A program made the translations under genes and the position numbers. From a bacterium (lineage in GTDB: Bacteria > Joyebacterota > Joyebacteria > Joyebacterales > Joyebacteraceae): 36,041 nt of DNA. Numbering within the stretch: the stretch's first letter is position 1; each line of letters begins with the position of its first letter. The stretch lies in the NCBI GenBank assembly GCA_025774245.1, contig JALGWI010000025.1:1-36041 (forward strand). Direction: 5' to 3'. The notes beneath the pieces were generated by a model. It was not told the DNA's origin, ran no database searches, and was given only the letters and a program-made list of their open reading frames with translations. Below, piece by piece: positions 16,304 through 24,173 of this stretch.

Positions 16304-18913
16304 ATGGTCCGCGACACGATCTCGCACTACCGAATCCTCGCGAAGCTCGGCGAGGGCGGCATGGGCGTCGTCTACAAGGCTGAGGACGTGAGCCTTGGAC
16401 GGACCGTCGCGCTCAAGTTCGTCCGCCCGGACGCCGTGGGCTCCGACCGGGAACGTGCGCGCCTCATCCGCGAGGCGCAGGCGGCCGCCCGCCTCGACCA
16501 CCCCAACGTCTGCACGATCCACGAGATCGACACGGTCGACGGAGAGACCTTCGTCGCGATGGCCTACGTCGAGGGCGAGGACCTGAAGGCGCGGATCGCC
16601 GCGCGGCCCCTCCCCCTCGACGACGCGCTCGACATCGCCATCCAGGTGGCCGAGGGCCTCGCCGCCGCGCACGAGAAGGGGATCGTCCACCGCGACATCA
16701 AACCCGCGAACATCATCGTCACGCCTGCGGGTCGCGCGAAGGTGATGGACTTCGGCCTCGCGCACGTCGTCGACCAGACGAGGCTCACGAAGGCCGGGAC
16801 GACCACAGGTACCGTCGCGTACATGTCACCGGAGCAGGCGCGCGGAGAAGAGGTCGATCTCCGGACCGACATCTGGTCGCTCGGCGTGACGCTCTACGAG
16901 ATGGTCACGGGACAGCGTCCCTTCCGCGGCGCGTCCGAGCAGGCCGTGATCTACTCGATCCTGAACGAGTCCCCCGAGCCGTTGACGGCGCTCCGAAGCG
17001 GCGTGCCCGTCGACCTCGAACGCATTGTGTCGAAGGCGATGGCCAAGCGCCCGGCCGAACGCTACCAGGACGCCGCCGATCTCCTCGTCGACCTCCGGGC
17101 GATCAAGGTCGAACTCGGCAGCCAGAGCGCCACGGTCGCGACCGCGCGTGCCAGCACCGCCCCTGCGGCGGCCGACAGCCCTCCCCGATGGGGGAGACGC
17201 GGTGTCGCCGCCGTGACGACCGTCGTCGCTGTTGCGGTTGTCGTCGCGGGCATCGCGCTCGTGAGACTTCGCGCCCCGTCCTCCGACCTCAGCCCCGACC
17301 ACGTCGTCGTGGCTCCGTTCGAGAACAGGACCGGCGATCCGTCGCTCGACCCGGTCGGTCCCATGGCCGCCGACTGGATCACGCAGGGGCTCTCGCAGAC
17401 CGGCGTCGTCCAGGTCGTGCCGACGATGACGCCGCTCGGGCCCGCGACAGGCCTCCCGGGCAAAGGCGACGAGGCCGCCCCCTCTACTATAGAGAGCCTC
17501 GCCGAGGCGACCGGCGCCGGCACGGTGGTCTCCGGCGCCTACTACCTCGACGGTGGCGACCTCAGGTTCCAGGCCGAGATCACCGACGCCACACGAGGCA
17601 GACTCCTCCAGACGCTGCCGCCGTCGACCGGACCGCGCGGAAGCCCGATGGAAGCGATCACGTCGATCCGCCAGCGGATCATGGGCGCGCTAGCGGCCGA
17701 GTTCGACCCGCACCTTCCGTCGCACGCGGACGTCCAGCCGCCTCTCTTCGAGGCCTATCAGGAGTACGTCGTCGGGACCGAGCTCTTCGGGACCGACTAC
17801 TCCGCCGCCATCCATCACTTCGAGCGCGCCGCGGACCTCGACTCGACGTTCATGGCGCCCCGGTTCGAAGTCGCGTACTCGTACAACAACCGGCGCGAGT
17901 ACGCGAAGGCCGACTCCGTCTTCCGCCTGATCGACCAGAACAGGAACCGGCTCACGCCGTACCAGCGCCTCATCGTGCGGTCGCAGCTGGCGAACCTCGA
18001 GGGCTCGATCGGCGAAGCCCTGAGTTTCCACCGCCAGGCCGCCGAGCTGGTGCCGCCCTCCTTCTTCGACACGTTCCTGATCGGGCAGTACGCCGTCGCG
18101 CTCAACCGGCCCGGGGAGGCGGTCGAGGCGTTCGAGGAGGCGAAGCGCCTCTCGGAGGGCTCCTCATCCATAACGGCGGCGTGGCTCGCCGGCCACCTGG
18201 CACGGGCGCACCACCTCGTGGGAAGCCACGAGAAGGAGCTCGCCGAGATCCGCGAGGCCTGCGAGCGCCACCCGGATAACCTGAGGCTCCGCGTCGCCGA
18301 AGTACGCGCGCTCGCCGCGCTCGGCCACATCGACGAGATCGACCGCGTGATCGATGAGAGCCTCGGCATGTCGGGGCCCGGCTCCCCCGGCGAGGTCATG
18401 CGCGCCGCCGCAGTCGAGTTGCGAGCTCACGGCCATCGCGAGGACTCGCTCAGGACCGCCGAACGCGCCGTCGAGTGGTACCGCGGCCGCCCGGCAGAAG
18501 AGGCTGCGGGCCGTCGTCACCGACAGAGGCTCGCGGGATCGCTCTATGTGGCCGAGCGTTGGGAGGAGGCCGCGGGGCTTTTCGAGGAACTCCTACAGGA
18601 GGCCCCGGACGGGGTCACCAACAGGGCGCACCTCGCGACGATTGCCGCGCGTCAGGGCGACCGCGCGGAGGCCGAGAGGCTCTCCGCCGAGCTCGAGAAT
18701 CTCGCGCGCCCCTACCTCTTCGGGGTCGATCTCTACTTCCGCGCCGACATCGCCGCGCTCCTGGGAGAGCGCGAGCGAGCCGTGGAGCTCCTGAGAGAGG
18801 CGCGCGCGGCGGGATGCGGGTCCGCGATCCCGATGGGACTCCACAACGACATGGACCTGGAGTCGCTTCGCGGCTATCCGCCGTTCGAGGAGCTCCGGCG
18901 GCCGAAGGGATAG
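16304..18913 (+). CDS. Membrane Ser/Thr protein kinase with TolB-like and TPR sensor region (kinase 2)
   Basis: An 869-residue paralogue of the kinase at 9464, with the same architecture. The ATG at 16304 has GGAGG 7 nt upstream; an ATG 24 bases earlier is weaker. The kinase domain (about 1-280) has GEGGMG (16-21), Lys38, HRDIKPAN (129-136), DFG (149-151) and MSPEQA. A transmembrane helix lies at about 300-322 ([20 protein letters not shown]). It is followed by the TolB/COG5616-like domain ([14 protein letters not shown] ... [16 protein letters not shown]) and a TPR-like region ending [17 protein letters not shown], nearly the ending of kinase 1. Only 36 bases separate it from an RsbW-like gene and a STAS gene. 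Here the kinase probably feeds, or is fed by, a partner-switching module. Confidence 0.92.
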   Translation: MVRDTISHYRILAKLGEGGMGVVYKAEDVSLGRTVALKFVRPDAVGSDRERARLIREAQAAARLDHPNVCTIHEIDTVDGETFVAMAYVEGEDLKARIAARPLPLDDALDIAIQVAEGLAAAHEKGIVHRDIKPANIIVTPAGRAKVMDFGLAHVVDQTRLTKAGTTTGTVAYMSPEQARGEEVDLRTDIWSLGVTLYEMVTGQRPFRGASEQAVIYSILNESPEPLTALRSGVPVDLERIVSKAMAKRPAERYQDAADLLVDLRAIKVELGSQSATVATARASTAPAAADSPPRWGRRGVAAVTTVVAVAVVVAGIALVRLRAPSSDLSPDHVVVAPFENRTGDPSLDPVGPMAADWITQGLSQTGVVQVVPTMTPLGPATGLPGKGDEAAPSTIESLAEATGAGTVVSGAYYLDGGDLRFQAEITDATRGRLLQTLPPSTGPRGSPMEAITSIRQRIMGALAAEFDPHLPSHADVQPPLFEAYQEYVVGTELFGTDYSAAIHHFERAADLDSTFMAPRFEVAYSYNNRREYAKADSVFRLIDQNRNRLTPYQRLIVRSQLANLEGSIGEALSFHRQAAELVPPSFFDTFLIGQYAVALNRPGEAVEAFEEAKRLSEGSSSITAAWLAGHLARAHHLVGSHEKELAEIREACERHPDNLRLRVAEVRALAALGHIDEIDRVIDESLGMSGPGSPGEVMRAAAVELRAHGHREDSLRTAERAVEWYRGRPAEEAAGRRHRQRLAGSLYVAERWEEAAGLFEELLQEAPDGVTNRAHLATIAARQGDRAEAERLSAELENLARPYLFGVDLYFRADIAALLGERERAVELLREARAAGCGSAIPMGLHNDMDLESLRGYPPFEELRRPKG

Positions 18914-18949
18914 CCGGCCAGCGACGCTGCACCGCACCGAGGAACGACG

Positions 18950-19378
18950 ATGGAGAAGGACTTCGAGAGAACGATCGAAGCGCTGAACGAGATCTTCCCG
19001 CTCGTCGACGGGTTCCTGAGCGAGCACGACATCGGGGACGACGACGCCCTCGCGATCAGGCTCGCCGTGGAGGAGCTCTTCACGAACCTGGTCCGGCACA
19101 ACAGCGGCGGGCGCGATCGGATCTCGCTCGCCCTCGAGAAGGAAGAAGACCGCCTCATCATCCGGCTCACCGACTTCGACGTCGACGAATTCGACCCGTC
19201 GAAGATCGCAATACCCAAGGTGAAGAGGCCGATCTCGGAAAGGAAGGTCGGGGGGCTGGGCGTCTACCTCGTCCGGAAGCTCTTCGACGAGCTCCACTAC
19301 GAATACGAAAACAGAACGTTGTCCGTCACCGCCACGAGGGATATTGGGAGGAAGGATGTTCGACATCCGGCGAGCTGA
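18950..19378 (+). CDS. RsbW-like anti-sigma/serine kinase (GHKL ATPase fold)
   Basis: A 142-residue protein with the HATPase_c_2 layout of RsbW/SpoIIAB. The N-box is AVEELFTNLVRHN (about 39-51). A D-box-like segment (LTDFDVDEFDP) is followed by GGLGVYLVRKLFDEL, the glycine-rich lid. Proteins of this kind bind a sigma factor or another target and phosphorylate their STAS partner. The glycines usual in the D-box (DxGxGF) are replaced here, so ATP binding should be tested. It follows kinase 2 and overlaps the STAS gene by 23 bases, the classic RsbW/RsbV pairing. Which target it releases is not visible; the nearest downstream sigma gene is at 19819. Confidence 0.85.
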   Translation: MEKDFERTIEALNEIFPLVDGFLSEHDIGDDDALAIRLAVEELFTNLVRHNSGGRDRISLALEKEEDRLIIRLTDFDVDEFDPSKIAIPKVKRPISERKVGGLGVYLVRKLFDELHYEYENRTLSVTATRDIGRKDVRHPAS

Positions 19379-19640
19379 GAATGGGACCGTCATGCTATCG
19401 GGCAGGCTCGACGCCTCGCAGGCCGAGAAGGCGAGGGGCATACTCGCCACGATCACGGAATCTTGCGCTATCGACTTCACCGATCTGGACTACATCTCCA
19501 GCCTGGGGCTGGGAGTTCTCCTGGAGGCGCAGAAGCGGCTGAACGAGTCAGGCCAGGGTCTCACGCTCACCAATCTGAACGACCACCTCGCGGACCTCTT
19601 CCGGCTCGCGGGCTTCGACATCCTCTTCGAGATTCAGTGA
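19356..19640 (+). CDS. STAS-domain anti-sigma factor antagonist (RsbV-like)
   Basis: A 94-residue single STAS domain. The ATG at 19356 follows GGGAGGAAGG and is preferred over a TTG twelve bases earlier. The order is MFDIRRAENGTVMLSGRLDA, then IDFTDLDYISSLGLGVLLEAQ, then LTLTNLNDHLADLFRLAGF, typical of anti-anti-sigma proteins. Ser48/Ser49 in YISSLGLG lie where the phosphorylated serine sits in the family. It overlaps the RsbW-like gene, so the two are translated together and probably act as a switch pair. Confidence 0.88.
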   Translation: MFDIRRAENGTVMLSGRLDASQAEKARGILATITESCAIDFTDLDYISSLGLGVLLEAQKRLNESGQGLTLTNLNDHLADLFRLAGFDILFEIQ

Positions 19641-19782
19641 ACGAGTATTCAGCTTTGCCCGGGCGGCCCGCCGCCCGACTCGATGTGAGGAGGCCGCGAG
19701 CCCGGGGGGCCGGGAAGCGCCCGGGGCGGCCGCATCGACGGGGAGCACGGGGGGACGCGTACCCCCTTCACGGGAGCGACAA

Positions 19783-19821
19783 GAACGTCACCAACCTTCG
19801 CCGGGATTATGCGTAGTTATG
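19783..19821 (+). promoter_or_regulatory. Element E: two-box ECF-type promoter candidate overlapping the sigma 2 start
   Basis: GAACGTCACCAACCT (19783-19797), 16 nt, then TAGTTATG (19814-19821). It matches element D best (TAGTT second box). The second box runs into the ATG at 19819, so a transcript from this element would lack that codon unless the start or the role of the element differs. Confidence 0.5.
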
Positions 19822-20355
19822 ATAGATGATTCGAAACTCGCATTGAGGGCCACAAGAGGCGACGACCGCGCGTTCGAGAAGATCGTCGAGAGATACGAGA
19901 GGACAGTCTTCAACGTCGCCCTGAGGATCGTGAAAGATGAAGACGATGCAGCAGACGTCGCACAATTGGTCTTCATCAAGGCCTACCGGAAGCTCAGCAC
20001 CTACAACCCGCAGTACAAGTTCTTCAGCTGGCTCTACCGGATCACGGTCAACGAGTGCATCAACACCCTCCGCAAGAGGAAGCGCGAGGTGCTCGTCGAC
20101 TGCGATTTCAAGGCGGGTGGCGGAACGGCCTGGGACGCGTTGGCTCGGGACGAGAGGGGCGAATCCCTCGCGCACGCCCTCATGGGACTCAAGCTCGACT
20201 ACCGGATCGTCATCGTGCTCAAGTACTTCCTCGAGCTGTCCTGCAGCGAGATCAGCGACATCGTGAGGGTACCGGAGAAGACGGTGAAGTCGAGACTGTT
20301 CACGGCAAGACACCAGTTGAGAGACATTCTGATCAAGCAGGGGTACGCAAGATGA
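19819..20355 (+). CDS. ECF-family RNA polymerase sigma factor 2
   Basis: A 178-residue ECF sigma factor. It has region 2 at about 15-85 (FEKIVERYERTVFNVALRIV ... DDAADVAQLVFIKAYRKL ... YKFFSWLYRITVNECINTL) and region 4 at about 120-175 (LDYRIVIVLKYFLELSCSEISDI ... EKTVKSRLFTARHQLRDIL). It is a close paralogue of sigma 1 without the N-terminal extension. The ATG at 19819 matches the usual family start, but no Shine-Dalgarno site precedes it, and element E overlaps it; a TTG at 19843 is an alternative. The stop overlaps the anti-sigma start (ATGA, 20352-20355). It is probably held inactive by that membrane anti-sigma. Confidence 0.88.
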   Translation: MIDDSKLALRATRGDDRAFEKIVERYERTVFNVALRIVKDEDDAADVAQLVFIKAYRKLSTYNPQYKFFSWLYRITVNECINTLRKRKREVLVDCDFKAGGGTAWDALARDERGESLAHALMGLKLDYRIVIVLKYFLELSCSEISDIVRVPEKTVKSRLFTARHQLRDILIKQGYAR

Positions 20356-21152
20356 AAAACGAGAGACACAAGGAACTGATGAACGGCGAGATCGACGGGA
20401 CGAACTCTCCGGAGGAGAGCCTCGAGCTCGAACGCATTCTGGATTCCGATCCGGAGGCGCGGAGCTACTACGAGGATCTCTGCCGGGTCGACCGGGCGTT
20501 TCGCGACGTTGCGGAGGTCCCTCCCCCGCCCGGTTTCCGTAAGGAGGTTCTCTCGTCGATCCACCCTGGAGGCAGAAGGACGGCGAGGAGAGATTACCTC
20601 GCGCCGATCCGTAATGCGTTCCGGCCCGGGCTCGCCGCCAGACCGGCCTACGTTTTCGCCGCCGGCCTCCTCGTCGGCCTCTGCCTCACCACAGTGACGG
20701 CTCTCGTTCTTATGCGTGGCGCTCCCGAACACCTCACGGGCAGGCCCGGCCACGACTATAGACCCTACGGGACAATTGGAACCGGGGAGAGAACGGGTGA
20801 GCTGCTGAGTTCCCAGTGCATCCCGCTCGAGCTACCAGAGGTGTACGGGGGCGCCTGCATCGAACACACCGAGAACTCGGTGGCCGTCCACCTCGGGCTC
20901 TCCAGCCCGTCGGAGGTCCAGGTCGTGTTCGAGTTCGACGATGAGCTCCGATTCGAGGGCTACACGGCTCTCGATGAGGGCGAGCACACCCTGCGGGTCG
21001 CCGGCAACCAGGCATCTCTCACGCACACGGGCGACTGCGACTACAACCTCGTCTTCCGGGACAACCGGAGCACGGGTTCTTCCTTCAACATGAAAGTGCT
21101 TACGTCCGGCGATCTTCTGCTCGAGAAGACGATCTCGCCGGAAGGAGAATAG
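20352..21152 (+). CDS. Membrane-anchored anti-sigma-like protein, partner of sigma 2
   Basis: A 266-residue protein coupled to sigma 2 by a four-base ATGA overlap. The N-terminal about 75 residues (ERHKELMNGEIDG ... YYEDLCRVDRAFRD ... PPPPGFRKEVL) match the small anti-sigma-like protein at 14129 and should be the cytoplasmic sigma-binding part. One transmembrane helix follows (about 99-121, YVFAAGLLVGLCLTTVTALV), then a periplasmic beta-rich domain of about 140 residues (VAVHLGLSSPSEVQVVFEFDDE). No zinc-binding His-Cys motif is present. This layout fits an anti-sigma released by regulated proteolysis; a PrsW-type protease is encoded at 27187. The role is inferred from operon position and architecture. 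Confidence 0.78.
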   Translation: MKNERHKELMNGEIDGTNSPEESLELERILDSDPEARSYYEDLCRVDRAFRDVAEVPPPPGFRKEVLSSIHPGGRRTARRDYLAPIRNAFRPGLAARPAYVFAAGLLVGLCLTTVTALVLMRGAPEHLTGRPGHDYRPYGTIGTGERTGELLSSQCIPLELPEVYGGACIEHTENSVAVHLGLSSPSEVQVVFEFDDELRFEGYTALDEGEHTLRVAGNQASLTHTGDCDYNLVFRDNRSTGSSFNMKVLTSGDLLLEKTISPEGE

Positions 21153-21246
21153 AACGTCATGTTGCATACCTCTCTACCTAGTCTCGGAACGATGAACTGG
21201 CCAGGCGCGCTGCCGACGACAGCCGCGCCGGGAAGGGGGATCGGCC

Positions 21247-23994
21247 ATGAGCAGGAATAGGGCCATTCTGGCCGCAGTCGTGGTCGTCGCCATCTGCGCG
21301 GTGGTCTACTTCGGCATCCTCGCCAAGCCGCCCGCGGACGGGGACGTGATGGGCACGATCGGTGCGGTTCAGAAGTACCGCGCGGAGCAGATTGGGGATG
21401 ACGACGTCGTCCTCGCCGGCGCGGCCGGGGGCAGAACGGGAGAGGGCACGACGGATCTCTTCGATCGTGCCTCCATGCAGGAGAAGGCGGAGTTCTTCGA
21501 GCGCCTCCCCGTGCTGAACCAGGACAACATGTACAAGAGGCTCGAGTACTCGCAGCAGGTCGAGGCCTTCCACAGGAACCCGATCCTGAAGTCCGAGGAC
21601 ACCTTCGTGCAGTTTCTCGAGAAGACCAACGCCACGGAGATCGGACTCTGTCTCGAGAAGAGCCCGGGCTGGGCGCAGCAGATCGACGCCACGCCCTACT
21701 TCGAGGCGCTTCCGACGAGCCTCAAGCGCGATATGCTTCTGAGGTCCCCCATGTGGCGGACCGAGGAAGGCATGCAGATCTTCTACGACGCCACCCCGAA
21801 GTCCGCTCGCGTGGCGACGTTCGGGCGCTCGCCCGAGAGCTTCATTCAGCTCCCGCTCGAGCAGAAGATCGACGTCTTCAACAGGGTCCAGCCCTGCGAG
21901 TCGGCGGACTTCATGAACGAGGCGTTCGGACGTCTGCCCGTCGAGAAGCAGGCCGACACCTTCGCGCGGAAGCCAATCGCGAAGATGCCCCAGGCCGCCG
22001 AGGCGTTCTACGCGAAGATGACCGCCACCGATTTCAAGATCATCTTCGAGGCGATGCCGGCGTCGGAGCGGTACGAGTCGTTCAAGCGGAGCCCGCTCTG
22101 GAAGACCGAGCTGTTCTTGGAGCCGTACTTCGGTGCCTTGCAGAAGTCGGAGAAGGCTGCCGCCTTCGAGAGAGCAGACGGACCGGAGCGCGCCATGGCC
22201 CTCGAGCGCTGCACCGAGCGCGAGATCGACACGATGCTCCAGAGGACGGGGCTCGCCGATCAGGCCGACTACTTCTACAACGCGAAGCCGGCCGAGGCGC
22301 TCGCGATGTTCAACGCCCTCGACGACGACACCAAGCTGACGATGCTCAAGAACCTCCCGGCGTCCGAGATCGAGGCGATGCTCAAGAAGAGCGAACTCTG
22401 GCAGAGCGAGCTTCTCCTCGAGGACTTCTTCCGGAACGCGCCCGCTCAGGAGAAGGCCAGCGTGCTCGCGCGGAGCCCCATGTGGAAGAACGAGAGGTTC
22501 CTCCAGCAGTTCTTCGGCAGCATGGCCAAGGAGGACATCGGGGTCCTCCTCGAGAACAACCCGGTCTGGCAGGACGAGATGTTCCTGCAGTCGTTCTTCG
22601 GGAGCATGTCGGCGCGGGACATCGGGCTCATGCTCGAGAAGACCGTGGCCTACCAGCCTCCCCTGTCGGAGGAGCAGTTCAAGGGCATGACGCACCGGGA
22701 GCAGCTTGTCACCTTCCAGAGGCTGCCGCGGCTCGAGCAGGAAGACCTGATCATGAACAGCCGGGTCTGGAAGAACGAGATGTTCCTCGTTCCGTTCTTC
22801 GAGGCTCTCGGGCCCCACAAGATGACGCTTCTTCTCCAGAAGAACCCGGCCTGGCAGAACCAGGCGTTCCAGCAGGCGTTCCTCGAGAACATGTCGGACT
22901 CGGACATCGCGCTCGTCCTCGAGCGGAGCTCCGTGCGGATCCAGCCCAAGGGCGGGCTGGAGAGAAGCCCCGTCGCGGTTCAGCCTGAGGGCGAGATGCA
23001 GAGGAGCCCCGTCGCCGTCCAGCCTGAGGGCGGGATGATGGAGCGGAGCCCCGTCGCCGTCCAGCCTGAAGGCGGGATGATGGAGCGGAGCCCCGTCGCT
23101 GTCCAGCCCGAGGGCGGGATGATGGAGCGGAGCCCCGTCGCTGTCCAGCCCGAGGGCGGGATGATGGAGCGGAGCCCAGTCGCCGTCCAGCCGGAAGGCG
23201 GGATGATGGAGCGGAGTCCCGTCGCCGTCCAGCCCGAGGGCGGGATGATGGAGGCGAGGGCGCAGAGCGAGCAGGTGCAGCTCTTCCGGGCACTGACGCA
23301 GCGGGAGCAGCTGATGGTCTTCGAGGCGGCTCCGCCCGAGGTCGTGGCGGACGTCTTCCAGCGCAGCCCGGTCGCGACACAGGAGCTGTTCCTGGTTCCC
23401 TTCTTCGAGGGTGTTCCTTCCAGCGAGAAGATGCTCGCTCTCGAGAAGTCGCCCGTCTACAAGACCGAGCTGTTCCTCGAGCCCTTCTTCGGAGCCATGA
23501 AGAGTCGGGAGATCGGCACCATTCTCGAGAAGAACCCGACGTGGGTGCAGCCCGAGACGAACCAGATGTTCCAGGCTCTCGCGTCCAGCGAAAAGGAGCT
23601 CGTCTTCTCCAGGGTGCCGCGGAGTGAGGCGGCCGACATCTTCCACCGCAGCCCGGTCGCGACGACCGAGCTGTTCCTGGTTCCCTTCTTCGAGGGTGTT
23701 CCTTCCAGCGAAAAGGCGCTTGCCCTCGAGAAGTCGCCCGTCTATAAGACCGAGCTGTTCCTCGAGCCCTTCTTCGGGGCCCTGCCGGCCACCGACGTGG
23801 CCAAGATGTACGGAGCCCTGGCGCAGCGCGAGCAGCTCGCCGTCTTCAACAGGCTGCCGGATCAGCGGGCGGCCGTCGCGCTCCAGGCGATGCCGTCGCA
23901 GGACAGGGCACTCATGTTCAGAACCGCCGGCGCGAGCAGCCAGCGGGACCTCCTCCAGAGGTCCTACGTGGCCGACGCCAGGAGTCAGTTCTAG
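21247..23994 (+). CDS. Membrane-anchored helical-repeat protein of unknown function
   Basis: A 915-residue protein I do not recognise. The ATG at 21247 opens with one hydrophobic anchor (residues 6-26, AILAAVVVVAICAVVYFGIL), so most of the chain is probably periplasmic. Residues about 70-560 and 675-915 consist of degenerate units of about 29-31 residues such as SPMWKNERFLQQFFGSMAKED / NPVWQDEMFLQSFFGSMSARD, likely helix-turn-helix solenoid turns. Between them lies a 14-residue tandem repeat (ERSPVAVQPEGGMM, residues about 559-668) that probably forms a flexible spacer. Near the C-terminus a 44-residue block occurs twice, 95 residues apart. No enzyme motif or C-terminal sorting signal is seen. 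It lies 94 bases after the anti-sigma gene without an obvious terminator, so it may belong to the sigma 2 operon. Confidence 0.82.
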   Translation: MSRNRAILAAVVVVAICAVVYFGILAKPPADGDVMGTIGAVQKYRAEQIGDDDVVLAGAAGGRTGEGTTDLFDRASMQEKAEFFERLPVLNQDNMYKRLEYSQQVEAFHRNPILKSEDTFVQFLEKTNATEIGLCLEKSPGWAQQIDATPYFEALPTSLKRDMLLRSPMWRTEEGMQIFYDATPKSARVATFGRSPESFIQLPLEQKIDVFNRVQPCESADFMNEAFGRLPVEKQADTFARKPIAKMPQAAEAFYAKMTATDFKIIFEAMPASERYESFKRSPLWKTELFLEPYFGALQKSEKAAAFERADGPERAMALERCTEREIDTMLQRTGLADQADYFYNAKPAEALAMFNALDDDTKLTMLKNLPASEIEAMLKKSELWQSELLLEDFFRNAPAQEKASVLARSPMWKNERFLQQFFGSMAKEDIGVLLENNPVWQDEMFLQSFFGSMSARDIGLMLEKTVAYQPPLSEEQFKGMTHREQLVTFQRLPRLEQEDLIMNSRVWKNEMFLVPFFEALGPHKMTLLLQKNPAWQNQAFQQAFLENMSDSDIALVLERSSVRIQPKGGLERSPVAVQPEGEMQRSPVAVQPEGGMMERSPVAVQPEGGMMERSPVAVQPEGGMMERSPVAVQPEGGMMERSPVAVQPEGGMMERSPVAVQPEGGMMEARAQSEQVQLFRALTQREQLMVFEAAPPEVVADVFQRSPVATQELFLVPFFEGVPSSEKMLALEKSPVYKTELFLEPFFGAMKSREIGTILEKNPTWVQPETNQMFQALASSEKELVFSRVPRSEAADIFHRSPVATTELFLVPFFEGVPSSEKALALEKSPVYKTELFLEPFFGALPATDVAKMYGALAQREQLAVFNRLPDQRAAVALQAMPSQDRALMFRTAGASSQRDLLQRSYVADARSQF
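22921..23250 (+). repeat. 42-bp in-frame tandem repeat (14-residue unit)
   Basis: Eight units lie head to tail: two 39-bp diverged units (22921-22959, 22960-22998), then six 42-bp units from 22999 to 23250. The encoded unit is ERSPVAVQPEGGMM, with Q for the first E in the third unit. The copies differ mainly at third codon positions (GCC/GCT, CCT/CCC/CCG, GAG/GAA). Confidence 0.95.
23365..23496 (+). repeat. 132-bp direct repeat, copy 1 of 2
   Basis: This block encodes SPVATQELFLVPFFEGVPSS and what follows, to PFFGA. It recurs at 23650-23781 with 11 mismatches by my count, 285 bases downstream in the same frame. It is an internal duplication within the repeat protein. Confidence 0.9.
23650..23781 (+). 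repeat. 132-bp direct repeat, copy 2 of 2
   Basis: Second copy of the block at 23365-23496. Most differences are silent; the coding changes are Q to T and M to A. Confidence 0.9.
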
Positions 23995-24134
23995 ACGACA
24001 GGATGGACGCCGGCCCCTTCGCTGCGGGGCGGAGGGGCCGGTCGGTGAGGTAGCGAGCGGTATCGACCCGCCTGAGATGAGAGACCGGGAAGCGGGGGAC
24101 GATGCGTGGGGTGCATCTTCTCCCGTTTCTCGTG

Positions 24135-24140
24135 TATACT
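24135..24140 (+). promoter_or_regulatory. Candidate -10 box for the HExxH protease gene
   Basis: TATACT lies 34 bases before the start at 24174, preceded by a weak -35 (TGCATC, 24112-24117, 17-bp spacing). Only the -10 is convincing. Confidence 0.4.
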
Positions 24141-24173
24141 GGTTCCATCACTTCTCTTCCAGGGGGGCCCGCC

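Noticed and set aside
15922-16383. Possible small gene in the 15905-16303 gap
   Set aside because: No ribosome site or domain; it overlaps element B and the kinase 2 start.
18610-18645. CACCAACAG inside kinase 2 as another element
   Set aside because: The base 16 nt downstream starts ATTGCC rather than TA(C/G)TT, and it lies in coding sequence.
22921-23250. Possible CRISPR array
   Set aside because: The units are contiguous, in frame and without spacers, and lie inside a coding region.
21178-23646. 822-codon open frame opposite the repeat protein
   Set aside because: Its apparent repeats are the complement of the real repeats; the plus frame has a start codon, a membrane anchor and silent variation in the 42-bp units.
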